Source: Methanobacterium veterum
Lineage (GTDB): Archaea > Methanobacteriota > Methanobacteria > Methanobacteriales > Methanobacteriaceae
Assembly (NCBI RefSeq): GCF_000745485.1
Contig: NZ_JQJK01000008.1
Coordinates: forward strand, 496,001-560,000
Direction: 5' to 3'
DNA length: 64,000 nucleotides
The notes beneath the pieces were generated by a model. It saw only the letters and a program-made list of their open reading frames with translations. It was not told the origin of the DNA and did no database searches. A program made the translations under genes and the position numbers. Of this stretch, positions 1 through 11,002 are shown one piece after another. Position 1 is the first letter of the stretch; each line of letters opens with the position of its first letter.

Positions 1-10
1 AGGTGTATTC

Positions 11-799
11 ATGGCTCCAGAGGATATTTTCGAACTCTATGAAGAAATAAAGGAGGATTTAAAGTTTATAACTTCCTCTGATATTCGAGCGAAAATAATC
101 ATAAGTTTAAAAGAAGGACCCAAGAAGCTAGGTGATCTAAAAAATGAAGTCCATATGAGATCCTCTTCTATTTTACACAGCATGAGCCAGTTAGAAACTA
201 AAAATCTCATAACTAGAGAATTCCAAAGTTATTCACTATCACAAACCGGAGAAATGGCAGCAACCGTTCTTATAGACATGGTAAATTCGTTCTATTTAAT
301 TAAAGAAAATGAAAATTTCTGGTTGAACCATGACATAAATGAAATTCCAGAGGATTTAATGGGAAAAATTGATGATTTAAGTGGTTTTAAAATCATAACC
401 TTTCCAGATTTTTCTAAGCAATCCCCATTTAAAGAGCTGCTTTTAGATTCTAAAGTCATAAAAGGGATTATTTCCCCTTTAATTATCTATGATGAACTTG
501 AAGTAGTAAATAAAAAAGAAGATATACATCTCATTTTAGTTAATAATAACTCAAATGAGGTTATTGAAAAATTGAAGGTTCAAGATATATCCATAACAGA
601 AAATATTAAGCTATGGAAAATAAATGGGAATTTAAAATTAATTTTAATTGTTACAGATAACTTCATATTGTTGAATTTACCCCAAGTACTAAAAAATGAT
701 TCTAGCAGTTATTTAATTAGTGAAACTGAAGAATCAATTGAATGGGGAAATAAATTATTCAATTACTATCTTAACCAGGCTGAAGAATTGAATATTTAA
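11..799 (+). CDS. FilR1/DUF1724-type winged-helix transcriptional regulator
   Basis: Predicted cytoplasmic DNA-binding regulator of 262 aa. Residues about 20-80 read as a winged helix-turn-helix (IRAKIIISL, then SSILHSMSQLE and LITREF), as in archaeal ArsR-like regulators. Residues about 120-255 resemble the methanogen-specific FilR1 (DUF1724) sensor domain, which is known for companion regulators of methanogenesis and quorum-type responses. The gene is convergent with moeA and only 10 bases separate the stops. No target site is visible. The ligand is unknown, and the family assignment rests on overall pattern rather than a diagnostic residue. Confidence 0.75.
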   Translation: MAPEDIFELYEEIKEDLKFITSSDIRAKIIISLKEGPKKLGDLKNEVHMRSSSILHSMSQLETKNLITREFQSYSLSQTGEMAATVLIDMVNSFYLIKENENFWLNHDINEIPEDLMGKIDDLSGFKIITFPDFSKQSPFKELLLDSKVIKGIISPLIIYDELEVVNKKEDIHLILVNNNSNEVIEKLKVQDISITENIKLWKINGNLKLILIVTDNFILLNLPQVLKNDSSSYLISETEESIEWGNKLFNYYLNQAEELNI

Positions 800-809
800 T
801 TTAAGTTTA

Positions 810-2024
810 TTACTTACTTTCTAAAAGGATAACTTCAACTTCAGTTCCTTCCGGAACCAGTTCCACATTTTTCTTAACTTCAAAATATCCATCAGCTTCT
901 GCAATAGCTGTTATTGCACCAGAATCCTTTAGTATAGGACTTGCCATCCCATTTTCTATTTTGACAAGAACATATTGATGCCTTCCCCTTGATGAATGGT
1001 ATCTCCTGGACAATTTAAGTCTCAAAACATCTGATTTTCGACGGCTTACAGAAGCCATTTTTCGCAGGAATGGAGCTACAAGAACATGAAAAATAGTTAA
1101 AGCTGCTGCAGGATAACCTGGAAGCCCAAAAACAGGTTTATTATTAATTTTACCGACTATTGTAGGTTTACCTGGCTTTACAGCTATCCCATGAACAAAG
1201 ACTTCACCAATATCATCTAAAACCAATTTAAGTACATCCCCTGCACCTGCTGAAGTCCCACCAGAAGTTATTATTACATCAGCATCTAAATGCTGTTCTA
1301 TACGAGTTCTGATGTCATCATAATCATCTTTTGCAACTCCAGAATATACGGGAGTACATCCACAGGACTTCACTGCATTTGTAATAGTTTGAGAGTTTAT
1401 ATCATATACCTTACCATATTCCAGCGTTTCATCATAGTTTATTATTTCATTTCCCGTTGATATCACTGCAACTTTAGGTTTCTTAAAAACAGGCACTTCC
1501 CCCATACCTATAGCACCTAAAACTCCAATTTTATCATGAGTAAGTAGAGTGCCTGAAGCTAAAAGAAAATCTCCTTCAGATACATCAGAACCCTTGGATG
1601 CTATCCATTGCTTAATAGCTGCGCTTTTATGTATATATACATGTCCATCTACTTTTTCTGTAAATTCTACCATTATCACGGCATCTGCACCCTCTGGAAC
1701 GGGAGCCCCTGTTCCTACCTCAATACAGGTTCCTTTTTCAACTTCTTTCTCTGGTTTATCTCCAGCCCCAATAGCATCGATTAATTTTAAAGTTACAGGA
1801 TTATCTTCAGAAGCCCCAAATGTATCCTCCGCTTTAACTGCATACCCATCTCGTGATACTCTGTTAAACGGCGGAAGATCAATTGCAGCGTGCACATTTT
1901 CTGCCAGTACTCTCAGATATGCATCTGTTAGGTGTACTTTTTCAATTTTCCGTTTAATCTCCATATTTTCTATGATGCCCTTTACGTCTTCTGAATCAAT
2001 TATTTTTAAAAACTCTGTTCCCAT
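810..2024 (-). CDS. moeA: Molybdopterin molybdenumtransferase MoeA
   Basis: Inserts molybdate or tungstate into adenylylated molybdopterin in the last step of Moco/Wco synthesis, in the cytoplasm. The 404-aa length is normal for MoeA without the extra C-terminal PBP domain. Recognisable elements are the N-terminal [14 protein letters not shown] segment, [13 protein letters not shown], the molybdopterin-binding STGNE and TSGGTSAG blocks, and KPGKPTIVG with GLPGYPAA. An in-frame GTG lies nine bases upstream, but it forms part of a GTGAT SD motif in front of the ATG at 2024, so the ATG is preferred. moaA lies at 8.0 kb and a MoaD-like gene at 38.6 kb, so the pathway is scattered. Confidence 0.95.
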   Translation of the reverse strand: MGTEFLKIIDSEDVKGIIENMEIKRKIEKVHLTDAYLRVLAENVHAAIDLPPFNRVSRDGYAVKAEDTFGASEDNPVTLKLIDAIGAGDKPEKEVEKGTCIEVGTGAPVPEGADAVIMVEFTEKVDGHVYIHKSAAIKQWIASKGSDVSEGDFLLASGTLLTHDKIGVLGAIGMGEVPVFKKPKVAVISTGNEIINYDETLEYGKVYDINSQTITNAVKSCGCTPVYSGVAKDDYDDIRTRIEQHLDADVIITSGGTSAGAGDVLKLVLDDIGEVFVHGIAVKPGKPTIVGKINNKPVFGLPGYPAAALTIFHVLVAPFLRKMASVSRRKSDVLRLKLSRRYHSSRGRHQYVLVKIENGMASPILKDSGAITAIAEADGYFEVKKNVELVPEGTEVEVILLESK

Positions 2025-2033
2025 GTAAATCAC

Positions 2034-2844
2034 TTTTAAGTTAAATCCGCCGATATATTCTCTTTAAAAATTTAAAGATATTTTATTAATGATATTAATT
2101 TAACATATATCCAATAAAAATTTTCTGAGTTCAATATCTTTAAATCCACATTCCCTTTAAATCATTTTTCAAATAGGGTTACCAATTAAAAATATTTAAA
2201 AAACATCATATTAATGGCTTCAACTTATAATTTTAATAAATATTTCTCATTTAACTTAAATACGACATTTTCAGAATTAATTATTTTTAATTGAGTTCCA
2301 TTTAACTACTTTGTTAAATCAAAGAACATATCATGATTTAAAACATTTAAAAAATATATTACTTGATCCTAAATTTAATTAATTTATAATATATTTATCA
2401 GTTGCCACTTCAATTTAAATAAAATAATAGTAAAAATTATTGTTTAGATGTATATGGTATTCATTTTATACAATGCATTAATCAATTATTTAGATTTTCT
2501 ATAAAAAACGATCAAAATTTCATATGAAAATAGTTTTCATTTCAATAATTTTAATAGACTATTTTATATACTATAATACACATATAACCTATAGCAGGAA
2601 ATAGATGATTATTTTACTAATAAGATTGCTTAATTTATCAAAAAATACTTGATAAACCTGTAATTTCATTATTGATCGTATAAAACACGACTATTTAAAA
2701 ATCTAATATTTTTAGACTCGTAAAACCATGATTACCAGGTTAATCAAAAAGTGATTAAACAATATAATTAGTATTTATACATTGTTCATCTTATTTATTA
2801 TGTACTACAAAAATCAGAAAATTTTCAACTAAGGAGGAGAGTAT
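2034..2844. other. Long AT-rich divergent intergenic region
   Basis: About 810 bases between the divergent moeA and aIF1A genes hold no convincing ORF, tRNA or repeat. The stretch is extremely AT-rich. A plausible archaeal promoter for aIF1A is the TATA-like tatttatac near 2770-2779. Nothing else could be supported. Confidence 0.6.
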
Positions 2845-3156
2845 TTGAACAGAGGTAGAGGACATGGACAAGATACACAACAGGTTAGAAGAGTAAGGTC
2901 TCCAAGAAAAGGAGAAATACCAGGTGTTGTTGAACAGATATTGGGTCACGGAAAATTAAAAGTCAGATGTGCCGATGGAAAAATAAGGCTTTCCAGAATA
3001 CCTGGAAAAATGAAAAAAAGGATATGGATACGGGAAGGAGATGTAGTTCTTGTTAAACCATGGGAATTCCAGAGTGATGAAAAAGCAGACGTCATATGGA
3101 GATATACAAGAACAGAAGCAAACTGGCTTGAACGTAGGGGTTATCTTAACTTATAA
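2845..3156 (+). CDS. eif1A: Translation initiation factor aIF-1A
   Basis: Binds the A site of the 30S subunit and promotes scanning and start-codon selection with aIF1. The 103-aa protein has the expected Arg/Gly-rich N-tail and an S1-like OB fold from about residue 25 to 95 ([20 protein letters not shown], then [17 protein letters not shown]). It starts with TTG at 2845 after a strong AAGGAGGAGAG SD. Next to rio1, a common archaeal translation and ribosome-maturation pairing. Confidence 0.97.
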   Translation: MNRGRGHGQDTQQVRRVRSPRKGEIPGVVEQILGHGKLKVRCADGKIRLSRIPGKMKKRIWIREGDVVLVKPWEFQSDEKADVIWRYTRTEANWLERRGYLNL

Positions 3157-3235
3157 TCTCTAATACATTTTAATTCATGATTTAGCGATGATTTATGCTT
3201 CATTTTAATTTTATAGTAAACAGCTGAAAAAATAT

Positions 3236-4024
3236 TTGCGGGGCCAAATGGATTCTAAAATATCAAAAGCAGATGACATTTTACAGAAAATGTTATCTGA
3301 AAAAAGACTTAAGAGCGTTGAGGATAAACGCGTTGGAAGCGAAGTATTTGATAGAATAACTCTTAAAACACTTTACAAACTCGCAAATGAGGGTTATATT
3401 CACAGGTTGAATGGAGCAATAAGCACTGGAAAAGAAGCCAATGTATTTACAGGTATAGATAAGAATGATAATTTTGTAGCTGTCAAAATTTACAGAGTTA
3501 CCACATCTGATTTTAAAAAAATGCAGACATACATCCAGGGAGATCCTCGATTCCGCGTAAGAACTACAAACAAACGCCAGCTTATAAATGCATGGGTTAA
3601 TAAGGAGTTTAGGAATCTTCAAAGGGCTGATGACGCTGGAGTTAAAGTACCAAAACCAATTGTGGCTAAAAACAACATACTCGTAATGGAGTATATTGGA
3701 GATGAAGAAGGAGATGCAGCACTCCCAATGAGACATTCCACTATTAAAAGCCCTGAAGAACTTCTAAATAAAGTAATCAACAATATGAAACTTTTATATA
3801 AAAAAGCAGGGCTTGTACATGGCGATCTTTCAAGCTACAATATTTTAATTCAAGATAACGAACCCGTAATTATTGATATATCCCAGGGAATGACCAAGGA
3901 TCATCCCATTGCAGAAGAGCTTTTAAATAGAGATATAGAAAATATCGCTAAAGATTTTAAGAAATTAGGCGTTAAAATATCTGCAGAAGAAATTAAAAGC
4001 GAAATTATAGATTTAAAATCATAG
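3236..4024 (+). CDS. rio1: RIO1-type serine/threonine protein kinase
   Basis: Atypical kinase/ATPase that acts in late small-subunit ribosome maturation. In 262 aa it shows the N-terminal winged helix (about residues 20-60), the STGKEANVF nucleotide-binding loop (63-71), Lys84 in VAVKIYR, catalytic Asp197 in [12 protein letters not shown] and metal-binding Asp214 in VIIDISQG. The TTG at 3236 gives the longest product; an ATG four codons in (3248) is an equally plausible start, as no clear SD decides. It lies 79 bases after aIF1A and upstream of the KH protein, together forming a ribosome-biogenesis group. Confidence 0.95.
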   Translation: MRGQMDSKISKADDILQKMLSEKRLKSVEDKRVGSEVFDRITLKTLYKLANEGYIHRLNGAISTGKEANVFTGIDKNDNFVAVKIYRVTTSDFKKMQTYIQGDPRFRVRTTNKRQLINAWVNKEFRNLQRADDAGVKVPKPIVAKNNILVMEYIGDEEGDAALPMRHSTIKSPEELLNKVINNMKLLYKKAGLVHGDLSSYNILIQDNEPVIIDISQGMTKDHPIAEELLNRDIENIAKDFKKLGVKISAEEIKSEIIDLKS

Positions 4025-4061
4025 AAAAGTATATTATATGCCATACTGAACATAAAATTTG

Positions 4062-4510
4062 AGATTAAGGAAAAATATCTTTAGAGATTTTTCTGAACCT
4101 TTCGAAAATCATAAATTTTCGATGCCGAACACAAGTGTTCGACGGCCCAAATCGAAGCCAGCGAAAATTGAAAATCCCTCAAAATCTGTCAAAATTTATA
4201 ATTTTGACGCGACAAACATTTTATGTTTGTCAGCTTCGATTTTGGGGCAGAAAAAATCAAAGATTTTTTCATGTTTCGATTTTCAAACTCGCAAATGAAA
4301 TTTGCTAGAATTACGAATTGAAAATTCGTAAACTCAAAACTTTTCAGTTTTGAGAATTGAAAATTTTCACGGCATGCAAAAACCGTAGGTTTTTGCAAAC
4401 ATCAAAATCGAAGATTTTGACAGATTTTGGATGTTGAGGAAATAGATAGTATGCAAAAATTAGAGATTTTTGATAATATTTCCTGAACACAAAAAATGGA
4501 ACATTTTTGA
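4062..4510. repeat. Array of AT-rich mini-hairpins (array 1)
   Basis: The gap between rio1 and the KH gene is packed with short near-perfect inverted repeats, stem-loop after stem-loop. Examples are CGAACAC-aa-GTGTTCG, GACAAACAT-ttt-ATGTTTGTC, GAAAAAATC-aaa-GATTTTTTC, GCAAAT-gaa-ATTTGC, ACGAATT-gaa-AATTCGT, CAAAAACC-gta-GGTTTTTG and CAAAATC-gaa-GATTTTG. Stems are about 6-10 bp and loops about 2-5 nt. The last, CAAAAAATG-gaa-CATTTTTG (4490-4509), ends immediately before the SD of the KH gene. Similar arrays occur at 47716-47996 and 60582-60662. Apparent ORFs across it are by-products of the palindromes. Confidence 0.8.
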
Positions 4511-4520
4511 GGTGAATATT

Positions 4521-5087
4521 ATGCCCAACACTGAATATCTTAAGATCCCCAAGGAAAGAGTAGGGGTCCTAATTGGAAAAGACGGTACTACAAAAGAACA
4601 CATTGAAAAAATGACTAAAACAGAGCTGGATATTGAAAGTGAAACTGGGAGTATCACCATTACCCCAACAGATGAAATGGAAGATCCATTATCTGTTTGG
4701 AAGACTAGATACATTGTAAAAGCTATAGGCAGAGGCTTTAGCCCCGAAACAGCTTTTAAATTACTTGACGATGAATTTATTCTTGACATAATCAATTTAC
4801 AGGATTTCGTTGGGAAATCAAAAAAAGCAATACTGAGACAGAAAGGAAGAATAATCGGTAGAGAAGGAAGGACAAAAGAAATAATTAAAGAAATGACCGA
4901 TGTAGATGTTTCTGTATATGGTAAAACGGTTTCTCTAATTGGAGACATGGAAAGAATACAAATTGCAAAAGAAGCAATTGAAATGATTCTAAATGGCGTA
5001 AGACATAAAAGTGTTTACTCATTTTTAGAAAAGAAGAAACAAGAACTTAAAAGAAGAGAATTTGAGAATATTGTACTCAAAGAATAA
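4521..5087 (+). CDS. KH-domain RNA-binding protein (Dim2/Pno1-like)
   Basis: Predicted RNA-binding protein of 188 aa with two KH domains: GxxG loop GKDG at residues 19-22 and GREG at 113-116 inside [18 protein letters not shown]. Archaeal relatives correspond to eukaryotic Pno1/Dim2, which assist 3' end maturation of small-subunit rRNA; that function is inferred by family. The ATG at 4521 follows a GAGGTGA SD at 4509-4515. An upstream in-frame TTG (4470) lies within the hairpin array and is rejected. Context with rio1 and aIF1A supports a ribosome-assembly role. Confidence 0.9.
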   Translation: MPNTEYLKIPKERVGVLIGKDGTTKEHIEKMTKTELDIESETGSITITPTDEMEDPLSVWKTRYIVKAIGRGFSPETAFKLLDDEFILDIINLQDFVGKSKKAILRQKGRIIGREGRTKEIIKEMTDVDVSVYGKTVSLIGDMERIQIAKEAIEMILNGVRHKSVYSFLEKKKQELKRREFENIVLKE

Positions 5088-5158
5088 ACTCATCACTCAA
5101 TTTTCACGATTCAAACAAAAATAAATAAAACCTAAAACATTAATTAAGGAGGCTAAAT

Positions 5159-6763
5159 TTGGAAACAAACGCGTCTTTGCAAAAAGAAATATCTGCAGAA
5201 AGAGAAGCATCAGAAATCTTTGAAGAATTCAAAGAGCTTACTCCATCAGAATTTTTCAGAAGAAACAAACAAATGCTCGGTTTTTCTGGTAAAATACGAT
5301 CACTAACAATAGTTTTCCACGAACTGATCACAAACAGTATTGATGCTGCTGAAGAAGCAGGAATTTTACCAGAAATGGTAATAGATCTCAAAAGAGTAGA
5401 TAAAGATCATTATATTTTACGTCATCAGGATAACGGGCCCGGTATCCCAGAACCTTTCATCACCAAGGTATTCTGTACCATGTTTGCTGGTTCTAAATTT
5501 AGAAATATCCAATCAAGAGGACAGCAAGGGTTAGGTTGTAGTGGATGTGTTTTATTATCTCAAATGACCACAGGACAACCTGTTAAAATAAGGTCAGGAT
5601 ACAAAGAAGGAGACAAAATCAAAGGGGTGGAAATGACGGTCAAAATGGACGTCAAAACAAACCAGGGGCTCATATTAGACCGTAAAGAAATTGAATTAGA
5701 TTCAACCGGCGTAAGCATGGAACTTCACTTTAAAGATGTTTCCTACTCTCTAAGTGAACAGGGAGCATTTGAATACATAAGAAGAACCATGATTGCAAAC
5801 CCGCACGCTAAAATCGTGTTTAAAGATCCAACCGGCGGCAGGTATATCTTTGATAGAGCAACAGATGAGATACCACCAATGCCAAAAGAAGTACTCCCTC
5901 ATCCAAAAGGAGTAACTGCAGATGATCTAATCTTTATGGCAAAACATACCGATAAAAGACGGTTCAGAAGTATGCTTACAAGTTCTCTTTCAAGAATGTC
6001 CAATAAAAGGGTAGACGAACTTGAAGAAATAACTGGAATTGATTTCAACAAGCGCCCTAAAGACATGAAATGGGAAGAAGCAGAAAAAATCGTTGAACTG
6101 TTCCAGTCAATGGACTTCATGGCTCCTCCAACAGCAGGATTAATCCCAATAGGTCAAGAACAAGTTGAAAAAGGTATGATAGAAATATTAGAGCCAGAAT
6201 ATGTAAAAACTATAACCCGGAAACCTAAAACATATAAAGGTGGTGTATCCTTCGTTATAGAAGCAGGACTTGCCTACGGTGGAAAATCAGGAAGAGTTGT
6301 GGGTGAGCAGAAAAAGGCAGAAATCATGCGTTTTGCAAACAGAGTTCCACTTACATTCGATCAGGGAAGCTGTGGTATAACTGAAGCTTTAAAAAGTATA
6401 GATTGGAAGCGTTACGGTATAAGAGACCTTGAAAATGCCCCAATAACAGTATTTGTAAATATTGTTTCAACCCACGTGCCGTATATGTCTACAGGAAAGC
6501 AGAGTGTTGCTCCTGAAGCTGAGATAATGCAGGAAGTAAGGCAGGCTACAATGAAAATTGCAAGGAGCTTACAAAAGTATCTGAATGCGAAAAGAGCTGC
6601 TAAAGAAGAAGCAATGCGTGCCAAGGTATTTGAAACGTTGGTACCCGTTGTACTCAAAGAAGCTGCAATCCTTGCAGAAAGGGATGTTCCAGAATATATA
6701 GAAGTTATGAAAAAAGTCACAAGAAATGCGGGAATTTTAGGCGGTGCCACTGATGATGAATAG
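5159..6763 (+). CDS. top6B: DNA topoisomerase VI subunit B
   Basis: ATPase subunit of the archaeal type IIB topoisomerase, which relaxes and decatenates DNA with subunit A. The 534-aa protein has a GHKL ATPase fold: [14 protein letters not shown] (residues 54-67, Mg/ATP Asn and Asp), DNGPGIP (91-97) and the GQQGLGCSG lid (121-129). The helix-2-turn-helix and transducer domains follow, including TGKQSVAP, which would supply the switch lysine. It starts with TTG at 5159 after an AAGGAGG SD. Its 3' end overlaps top6A, so the two subunits are translationally coupled. Confidence 0.98.
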   Translation: METNASLQKEISAEREASEIFEEFKELTPSEFFRRNKQMLGFSGKIRSLTIVFHELITNSIDAAEEAGILPEMVIDLKRVDKDHYILRHQDNGPGIPEPFITKVFCTMFAGSKFRNIQSRGQQGLGCSGCVLLSQMTTGQPVKIRSGYKEGDKIKGVEMTVKMDVKTNQGLILDRKEIELDSTGVSMELHFKDVSYSLSEQGAFEYIRRTMIANPHAKIVFKDPTGGRYIFDRATDEIPPMPKEVLPHPKGVTADDLIFMAKHTDKRRFRSMLTSSLSRMSNKRVDELEEITGIDFNKRPKDMKWEEAEKIVELFQSMDFMAPPTAGLIPIGQEQVEKGMIEILEPEYVKTITRKPKTYKGGVSFVIEAGLAYGGKSGRVVGEQKKAEIMRFANRVPLTFDQGSCGITEALKSIDWKRYGIRDLENAPITVFVNIVSTHVPYMSTGKQSVAPEAEIMQEVRQATMKIARSLQKYLNAKRAAKEEAMRAKVFETLVPVVLKEAAILAERDVPEYIEVMKKVTRNAGILGGATDDE

Positions 6764-7808
6764 ACGAGATTTTACCCTGGCTAAATTAAAAGGCTTAGGA
6801 AATACAATAATAGACGACGTTGAGAAAAACACGGTTCCTGCAGTAAAGGTTCCTTCAAGAGGTACATCCAACATAGTTTACGATCAGGATAAACGTTATT
6901 ATGTCCTTGGTGACCGATATGGGCAGCGATCCCTCGGAAACGTGAAACAGATCAAAAAAGTTGCCCAAATGGTCAGCATGGCCAACTTCTGTAAAGGTCT
7001 GGTGGAAACCCAAAAAACAGCCACCATAAGGGAAATGTATTACGTTTCAGAAGGTTGGGATGTTGATTTTGGAAGTCAGGACGAATCTAACCTTATAGGT
7101 GAAGATTTAGAAGTTACCTTGGGAATAGCTCGTGAAGATCTTGGACTGATGCCTGAAGAGGACGGCGCATCTGTTTATGGTAACATCACTATAAAAGATG
7201 ATGATGTTGAAATCAACGCCGCTAAATCAGGGAAATCAGGATACTCCATATCTCCAACCATTGACGATGTTGAATTTGTAGATCATGATGTCCAGCGGGT
7301 AATTGCAGTGGAAACCATGGGGATGTTCCACAGGATGGTTCAGGAAAAAGCTTACAAAAAATTTGACACTTTAATCGTTGGATTAAAAGGTCAAGCTGCA
7401 AGAGCAACAAGAAGATTCCTTAAAAGAGTTAACGAAGAGCTACATTTACCAGTTTATATTTGTAACGACGGAGACCCATGGGGATTTCACATCGCCATGG
7501 TTATAATTTCTGGAAGTGCAAAACTGGCACATGTTAACCACGACCTTGCAACACCTGATGCTAAATTTATGGGGGTAACTGCAAGCGATATAATAAACTA
7601 CGACCTTCCAACTGATCCATTGAAAGATATAGATGTTTTAAGGCTTAAAGAACTTGCCAAAGATCCAAGATATAAAAATGAATTCTGGCAGAATGAAATT
7701 AAAAAGATGCTTAAAATCGGGAAAAAAGCAGAACAGCAGTCTTTTTCAAAATATGGTCTGGAATATGTTGTAGACACATATTTCCCAGAAAAACTGGACT
7801 CAATGTAA
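6753..7808 (+). CDS. top6A: DNA topoisomerase VI subunit A
   Basis: Spo11-like catalytic subunit that cleaves both DNA strands via a tyrosyl-DNA bond. The 5Y-CAP domain contains [11 protein letters not shown] with the paired active-site tyrosines near residues 96-97. The TOPRIM domain carries the acidic [10 protein letters not shown] segment and CNDGDPWG (DxD metal site). The ATG at 6753 inside the top6B end (overlap 11 bases) is used; an in-frame GTG at 6744 would add three residues. The length of about 350 aa is normal. Followed by a hairpin and T-tract. Confidence 0.97.
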   Translation: MMNRRDFTLAKLKGLGNTIIDDVEKNTVPAVKVPSRGTSNIVYDQDKRYYVLGDRYGQRSLGNVKQIKKVAQMVSMANFCKGLVETQKTATIREMYYVSEGWDVDFGSQDESNLIGEDLEVTLGIAREDLGLMPEEDGASVYGNITIKDDDVEINAAKSGKSGYSISPTIDDVEFVDHDVQRVIAVETMGMFHRMVQEKAYKKFDTLIVGLKGQAARATRRFLKRVNEELHLPVYICNDGDPWGFHIAMVIISGSAKLAHVNHDLATPDAKFMGVTASDIINYDLPTDPLKDIDVLRLKELAKDPRYKNEFWQNEIKKMLKIGKKAEQQSFSKYGLEYVVDTYFPEKLDSM

Positions 7809-7886
7809 CTTAGAAGGTTTCTTCTAAGATAGAGGGGCTTAAAAATACAATGTATTTGAGTGCAAACTTTTGTCCCCTTTTTTTTA
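7809..7886 (+). terminator. Terminator after top6BA
   Basis: A perfect stem TTAGAAG-gttt-CTTCTAA directly follows the stop. A second pairing of AGGGG with CCCCT then leads into a run of eight or more T residues. This looks like a transcription end for the topoisomerase operon. Confidence 0.6.
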
Positions 7887-7985
7887 TTTTTTAAATCAAC
7901 TTTGATAACGATTAACCAAAAACAATAAATTAGATTTCAACTCAATTATTTTAATTCTATAAAAAAAATTCAACCGTTGATAAAC

Positions 7986-8918
7986 ATGCCAGCAATCGAT
8001 AAATTTGAAAGACCGGTATTCTCTCTTAGAATTTCAATAACCAACCGATGTAACGTTAGATGCTTTTACTGCCATCACGATGGCATACTCCCACAGAGCT
8101 ATGAAATGACTCCTGACGAGATCTACAGAGTTTCAAAAATAGCAGCAGATACTGGCGTTCGAAAAATCAGGCTTTCAGGCGGAGAACCGTTAATAAGAAA
8201 TGATATCGTGGAAATTGTTGAAAAAATAGCGGCTGTTGGATTTAAAGATATAGCCATAACAACTAATGGAACTCTCCTTGGAAAATATGCCAAAGGGTTA
8301 AAAGCTGCAGGCCTTAATCGAGTTAATGTAAGTTTTGATACACTTAATCCTGAAACTTATAAGTTTATAACTAAACGAGATTACATTGAAAAAGCCAAGG
8401 ACGGGATTAAAAAAGCGTCGGAAGCAGGACTTTATCCTGTCAAGGTGAACATGGTGGTCATGAAAGGAATAAATGACCATGAAATCTGGGACATGTTCCA
8501 GTTCTGTAAGGAGAATAATTCAATACTTCAACTTATAGAGCTTTTAAAGGCAGATAACCAATCCAGCTCTAGATTTTTCAGTGAATATCATTTTAAAATG
8601 GACGAATTAGAGGAAGAACTTACCCAAAAAGCAGATGAAGTTAAAACAAGGCAGTTTATGCAGGACAGGAAAAAATATTTCATTGAAGATGGTGAAATCG
8701 AAGTTGTAAAACCAATGGACAACACTGAATTCTGCAAAAATTGTACCCGAATTAGGATAACACCGGACGGTAAAATTAAACCATGCTTACTTCGAAACGA
8801 TAATTTAGTTGATCTAATAGAACCAATGAGACAGGGATATTCCGATGAAGAGCTCAAAAAAATATTTTTAGATGCAGTACAAAATCGAGAACCCTTCTTT
8901 AAAGAATGTTCTGGTTAA
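7986..8918 (+). CDS. moaA: GTP 3',8-cyclase MoaA (radical SAM)
   Basis: Catalyses the first step of molybdopterin synthesis, GTP to 3',8-cyclo-7,8-dihydro-GTP. N-terminal radical SAM cluster ligands lie in [14 protein letters not shown], then LSGGEPL; the C-terminal second cluster is in [20 protein letters not shown]. The length of about 310 aa fits. The protein ends FFKECSG, without the GG dipeptide at the tail of bacterial MoaA. The ATG at 7986 is preferred over a TTG three codons earlier; neither has a clear SD. Stands alone with AT-rich gaps on both sides. Confidence 0.93.
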   Translation: MPAIDKFERPVFSLRISITNRCNVRCFYCHHDGILPQSYEMTPDEIYRVSKIAADTGVRKIRLSGGEPLIRNDIVEIVEKIAAVGFKDIAITTNGTLLGKYAKGLKAAGLNRVNVSFDTLNPETYKFITKRDYIEKAKDGIKKASEAGLYPVKVNMVVMKGINDHEIWDMFQFCKENNSILQLIELLKADNQSSSRFFSEYHFKMDELEEELTQKADEVKTRQFMQDRKKYFIEDGEIEVVKPMDNTEFCKNCTRIRITPDGKIKPCLLRNDNLVDLIEPMRQGYSDEELKKIFLDAVQNREPFFKECSG

Positions 8919-9252
8919 ATAATTTAGATACATCCTCCAAAAATTAAACAACATAATTTTACTGCTTATTTAGATAATTAATTAAATTCTGTTTAAATAG
9001 ACAACAGGCAAATACATTGTTCTTTTTTTGATTTTATATTTAAATTAATTTAAAAAACATAACATCCAAATCATGTTATAAATCATTCCCCTTTTGAGAC
9101 TATTCAAATTAATATCTGGTTTAAATGATATATTTGAGAATTAAACTAATTTGATTTATCTGTTTTGATTGCAGCATAAATAAAACAAATATGAAATCAT
9201 AAATATTTATAATGCCAAAAAATATACTAGAAGATGTAAAACTGGTGTTTTT
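8919..9252. other. Intergenic region before hxlB
   Basis: About 330 AT-rich bases with no ORF or RNA gene that I can support. A promoter for hxlB-gap probably lies near 9200-9215 (cataaatatttataatgcc contains a TATA-like element). Confidence 0.5.
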
Positions 9253-9789
9253 ATGTTGAGGCTCGTACTTGAAGAGATAACGTCACATGTGAAATCCATG
9301 GATATCGATGATGATGCTAGAATACTCATGGAAAAATATTTACGTGAGGCTTCTAAAGTATTTATATGTGGTTTTGGAGAATCAGAGCTTGTAGGAAAAG
9401 CTTTTGCTTCAAGACTTAGTGAAATCCGCCGGGATGTTTTTGTTATTAGTGAAACTATAGTTCCCGAGATCAATGAAGGGAACATTCTCATAGCTATTTC
9501 CGGATCTGGGGAAACGGAACCAACTTTAAGTATTGCAAAAAAAGCAGCAGATATTGGTGCAAAAATTATATCCATAACTTCTTTTCGTGATTCCCCGCTT
9601 GCCCAGATATCCGATGTTGTAATTGAAATACCCGGTAGAATAAAAGCAAAAACTAAAAATTATATAGAAAGGAGAGTATCAGGCGAATATGAGCCCTTAA
9701 CACCTTTCGGTGCCCTCTTTGAGATATCAACAATGATATATCTTGAAGGCATCATTGCAGAACTTGCAAACAAGGAGGTCAATTTATGA
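9253..9789 (+). CDS. hxlB: 6-phospho-3-hexuloisomerase (SIS domain)
   Basis: Interconverts hexulose-6-phosphate and fructose-6-phosphate in the archaeal ribulose monophosphate pathway, which here supplies ribulose-5-phosphate and formaldehyde. The 178-aa protein is a single SIS domain: [17 protein letters not shown], the phosphosugar loop [12 protein letters not shown], and the C-terminal [19 protein letters not shown] helix typical of Phi enzymes. A GGTG SD precedes the ATG. The last four bases overlap the gap start (ATGA), so the two genes are coupled. Confidence 0.9.
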   Translation: MLRLVLEEITSHVKSMDIDDDARILMEKYLREASKVFICGFGESELVGKAFASRLSEIRRDVFVISETIVPEINEGNILIAISGSGETEPTLSIAKKAADIGAKIISITSFRDSPLAQISDVVIEIPGRIKAKTKNYIERRVSGEYEPLTPFGALFEISTMIYLEGIIAELANKEVNL

Positions 9790-10802
9790 AATCTGTTGGT
9801 ATAAATGGATATGGAACAATAGGTAAAAGAGTAGCAGATGCTGTTTCTGCCCAGGATGATATGAAAATTGTTGGAGTTACCAAGCGAAGCCCTGATTTTG
9901 AAGCCCGCATGGCTGTGGAAAAAGGTTATGATCTCTATATAAGTGTTCCTGAAAGAGAAAGTTCCTTTGAAGAAGCAGGCATCAAAGTAACTGGAACTGC
10001 AGACGAACTACTTGAAAAACTGGACATAGTGGTCGATTGTACTCCTGAAGGAATTGGAGCTAAAAATAAGGAAGGAACATACGAAAAAATGGGGTTAAAA
10101 GCAATATTCCAGGGTGGAGAAAAACACGACCAGATAGGACTCTCATTTAATTCATTCTCAAATTATAACGATGTAATAGGTAAAGATTATGCAAGAGTGG
10201 TATCCTGTAACACTACAGGACTTTGCAGGACTTTAAATCCAATAAATGATTTATGTGGAATTAAAAAAGTAAGGGCGGTTATGGTAAGGAGAGGTGCCGA
10301 TCCAGGACAGGTTAAAAAGGGACCTATCAACGCTATAGTTCCAAACCCGCCAACAGTACCATCACACCACGGACCTGATGTCCAAACTGTAATGTACGAT
10401 CTTAACATAACCACAATGGCATTACTTGTACCTACAACCTTAATGCACCAGCACAACCTGATGGTTGAGCTTGAATCTTCAGTCAGTGTAGATGACATAA
10501 AAGAAAAACTGAATGAAACTCCAAGGGTTTTGCTCCTTAAAGCTGGAGAAGGTCTTACCTCAACAGCAGGATTTATGGAATACGCTAAAGATTTAGGGCG
10601 TTCAAGGAACGATTTATTTGAGATAGGCGTCTGGGAAGAGTCTTTAAATATCGTTGATGGAGAACTCTATTACATGCAGGCAATTCACCAGGAATCAGAC
10701 GTAGTTCCTGAAAACGTAGACGCAATAAGAGCTATGCTTGAGATGGAAGATGATCCTTCTAAATCAATCCAAAAAACTAATAAAGCTATGGGAATTCTTT
10801 AA
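9786..10802 (+). CDS. gap: Type II NAD(P)-dependent glyceraldehyde-3-phosphate dehydrogenase
   Basis: Archaeal-type GAPDH of central carbon metabolism. The 338-aa protein begins with the Rossmann motif [16 protein letters not shown]. The catalytic Cys141 lies in [11 protein letters not shown], and [19 protein letters not shown] is characteristic of the type II family. Translationally coupled to hxlB by an ATGA overlap, a C1/sugar metabolism pairing. Followed by an inverted repeat and T-rich run. Confidence 0.97.
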   Translation: MKSVGINGYGTIGKRVADAVSAQDDMKIVGVTKRSPDFEARMAVEKGYDLYISVPERESSFEEAGIKVTGTADELLEKLDIVVDCTPEGIGAKNKEGTYEKMGLKAIFQGGEKHDQIGLSFNSFSNYNDVIGKDYARVVSCNTTGLCRTLNPINDLCGIKKVRAVMVRRGADPGQVKKGPINAIVPNPPTVPSHHGPDVQTVMYDLNITTMALLVPTTLMHQHNLMVELESSVSVDDIKEKLNETPRVLLLKAGEGLTSTAGFMEYAKDLGRSRNDLFEIGVWEESLNIVDGELYYMQAIHQESDVVPENVDAIRAMLEMEDDPSKSIQKTNKAMGIL

Positions 10803-10840
10803 TATAAAGGATATAATTCCCTTAAATTTTTATTTTATTT
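10790..10840 (+). terminator. Terminator after gap
   Basis: A perfect 7-bp stem GGGAATT / AATTCCC (10790-10796 with 10815-10821) spans the gap stop codon and is followed by a T-rich stretch, consistent with transcript termination. Confidence 0.5.
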
Positions 10841-11002
10841 GTAAACATTTAACAATGAAAACGTGCCATAGTTAGTCCTGTAACTATTGCTTTCTTTTTG
10901 AATAGGCATACTATTAGAATAAATTAACTATATCTATAATAAATTAGTTGCTAAATTATTTGATAAATCTTAAAAAGGATATTCTAGACTTACAGTGATA
11001 TA

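Noticed and set aside
4059..4398. Open frames on both strands within the first hairpin array
   Set aside because: They are created by palindromic AT-rich repeats, have no SD and resemble no protein.
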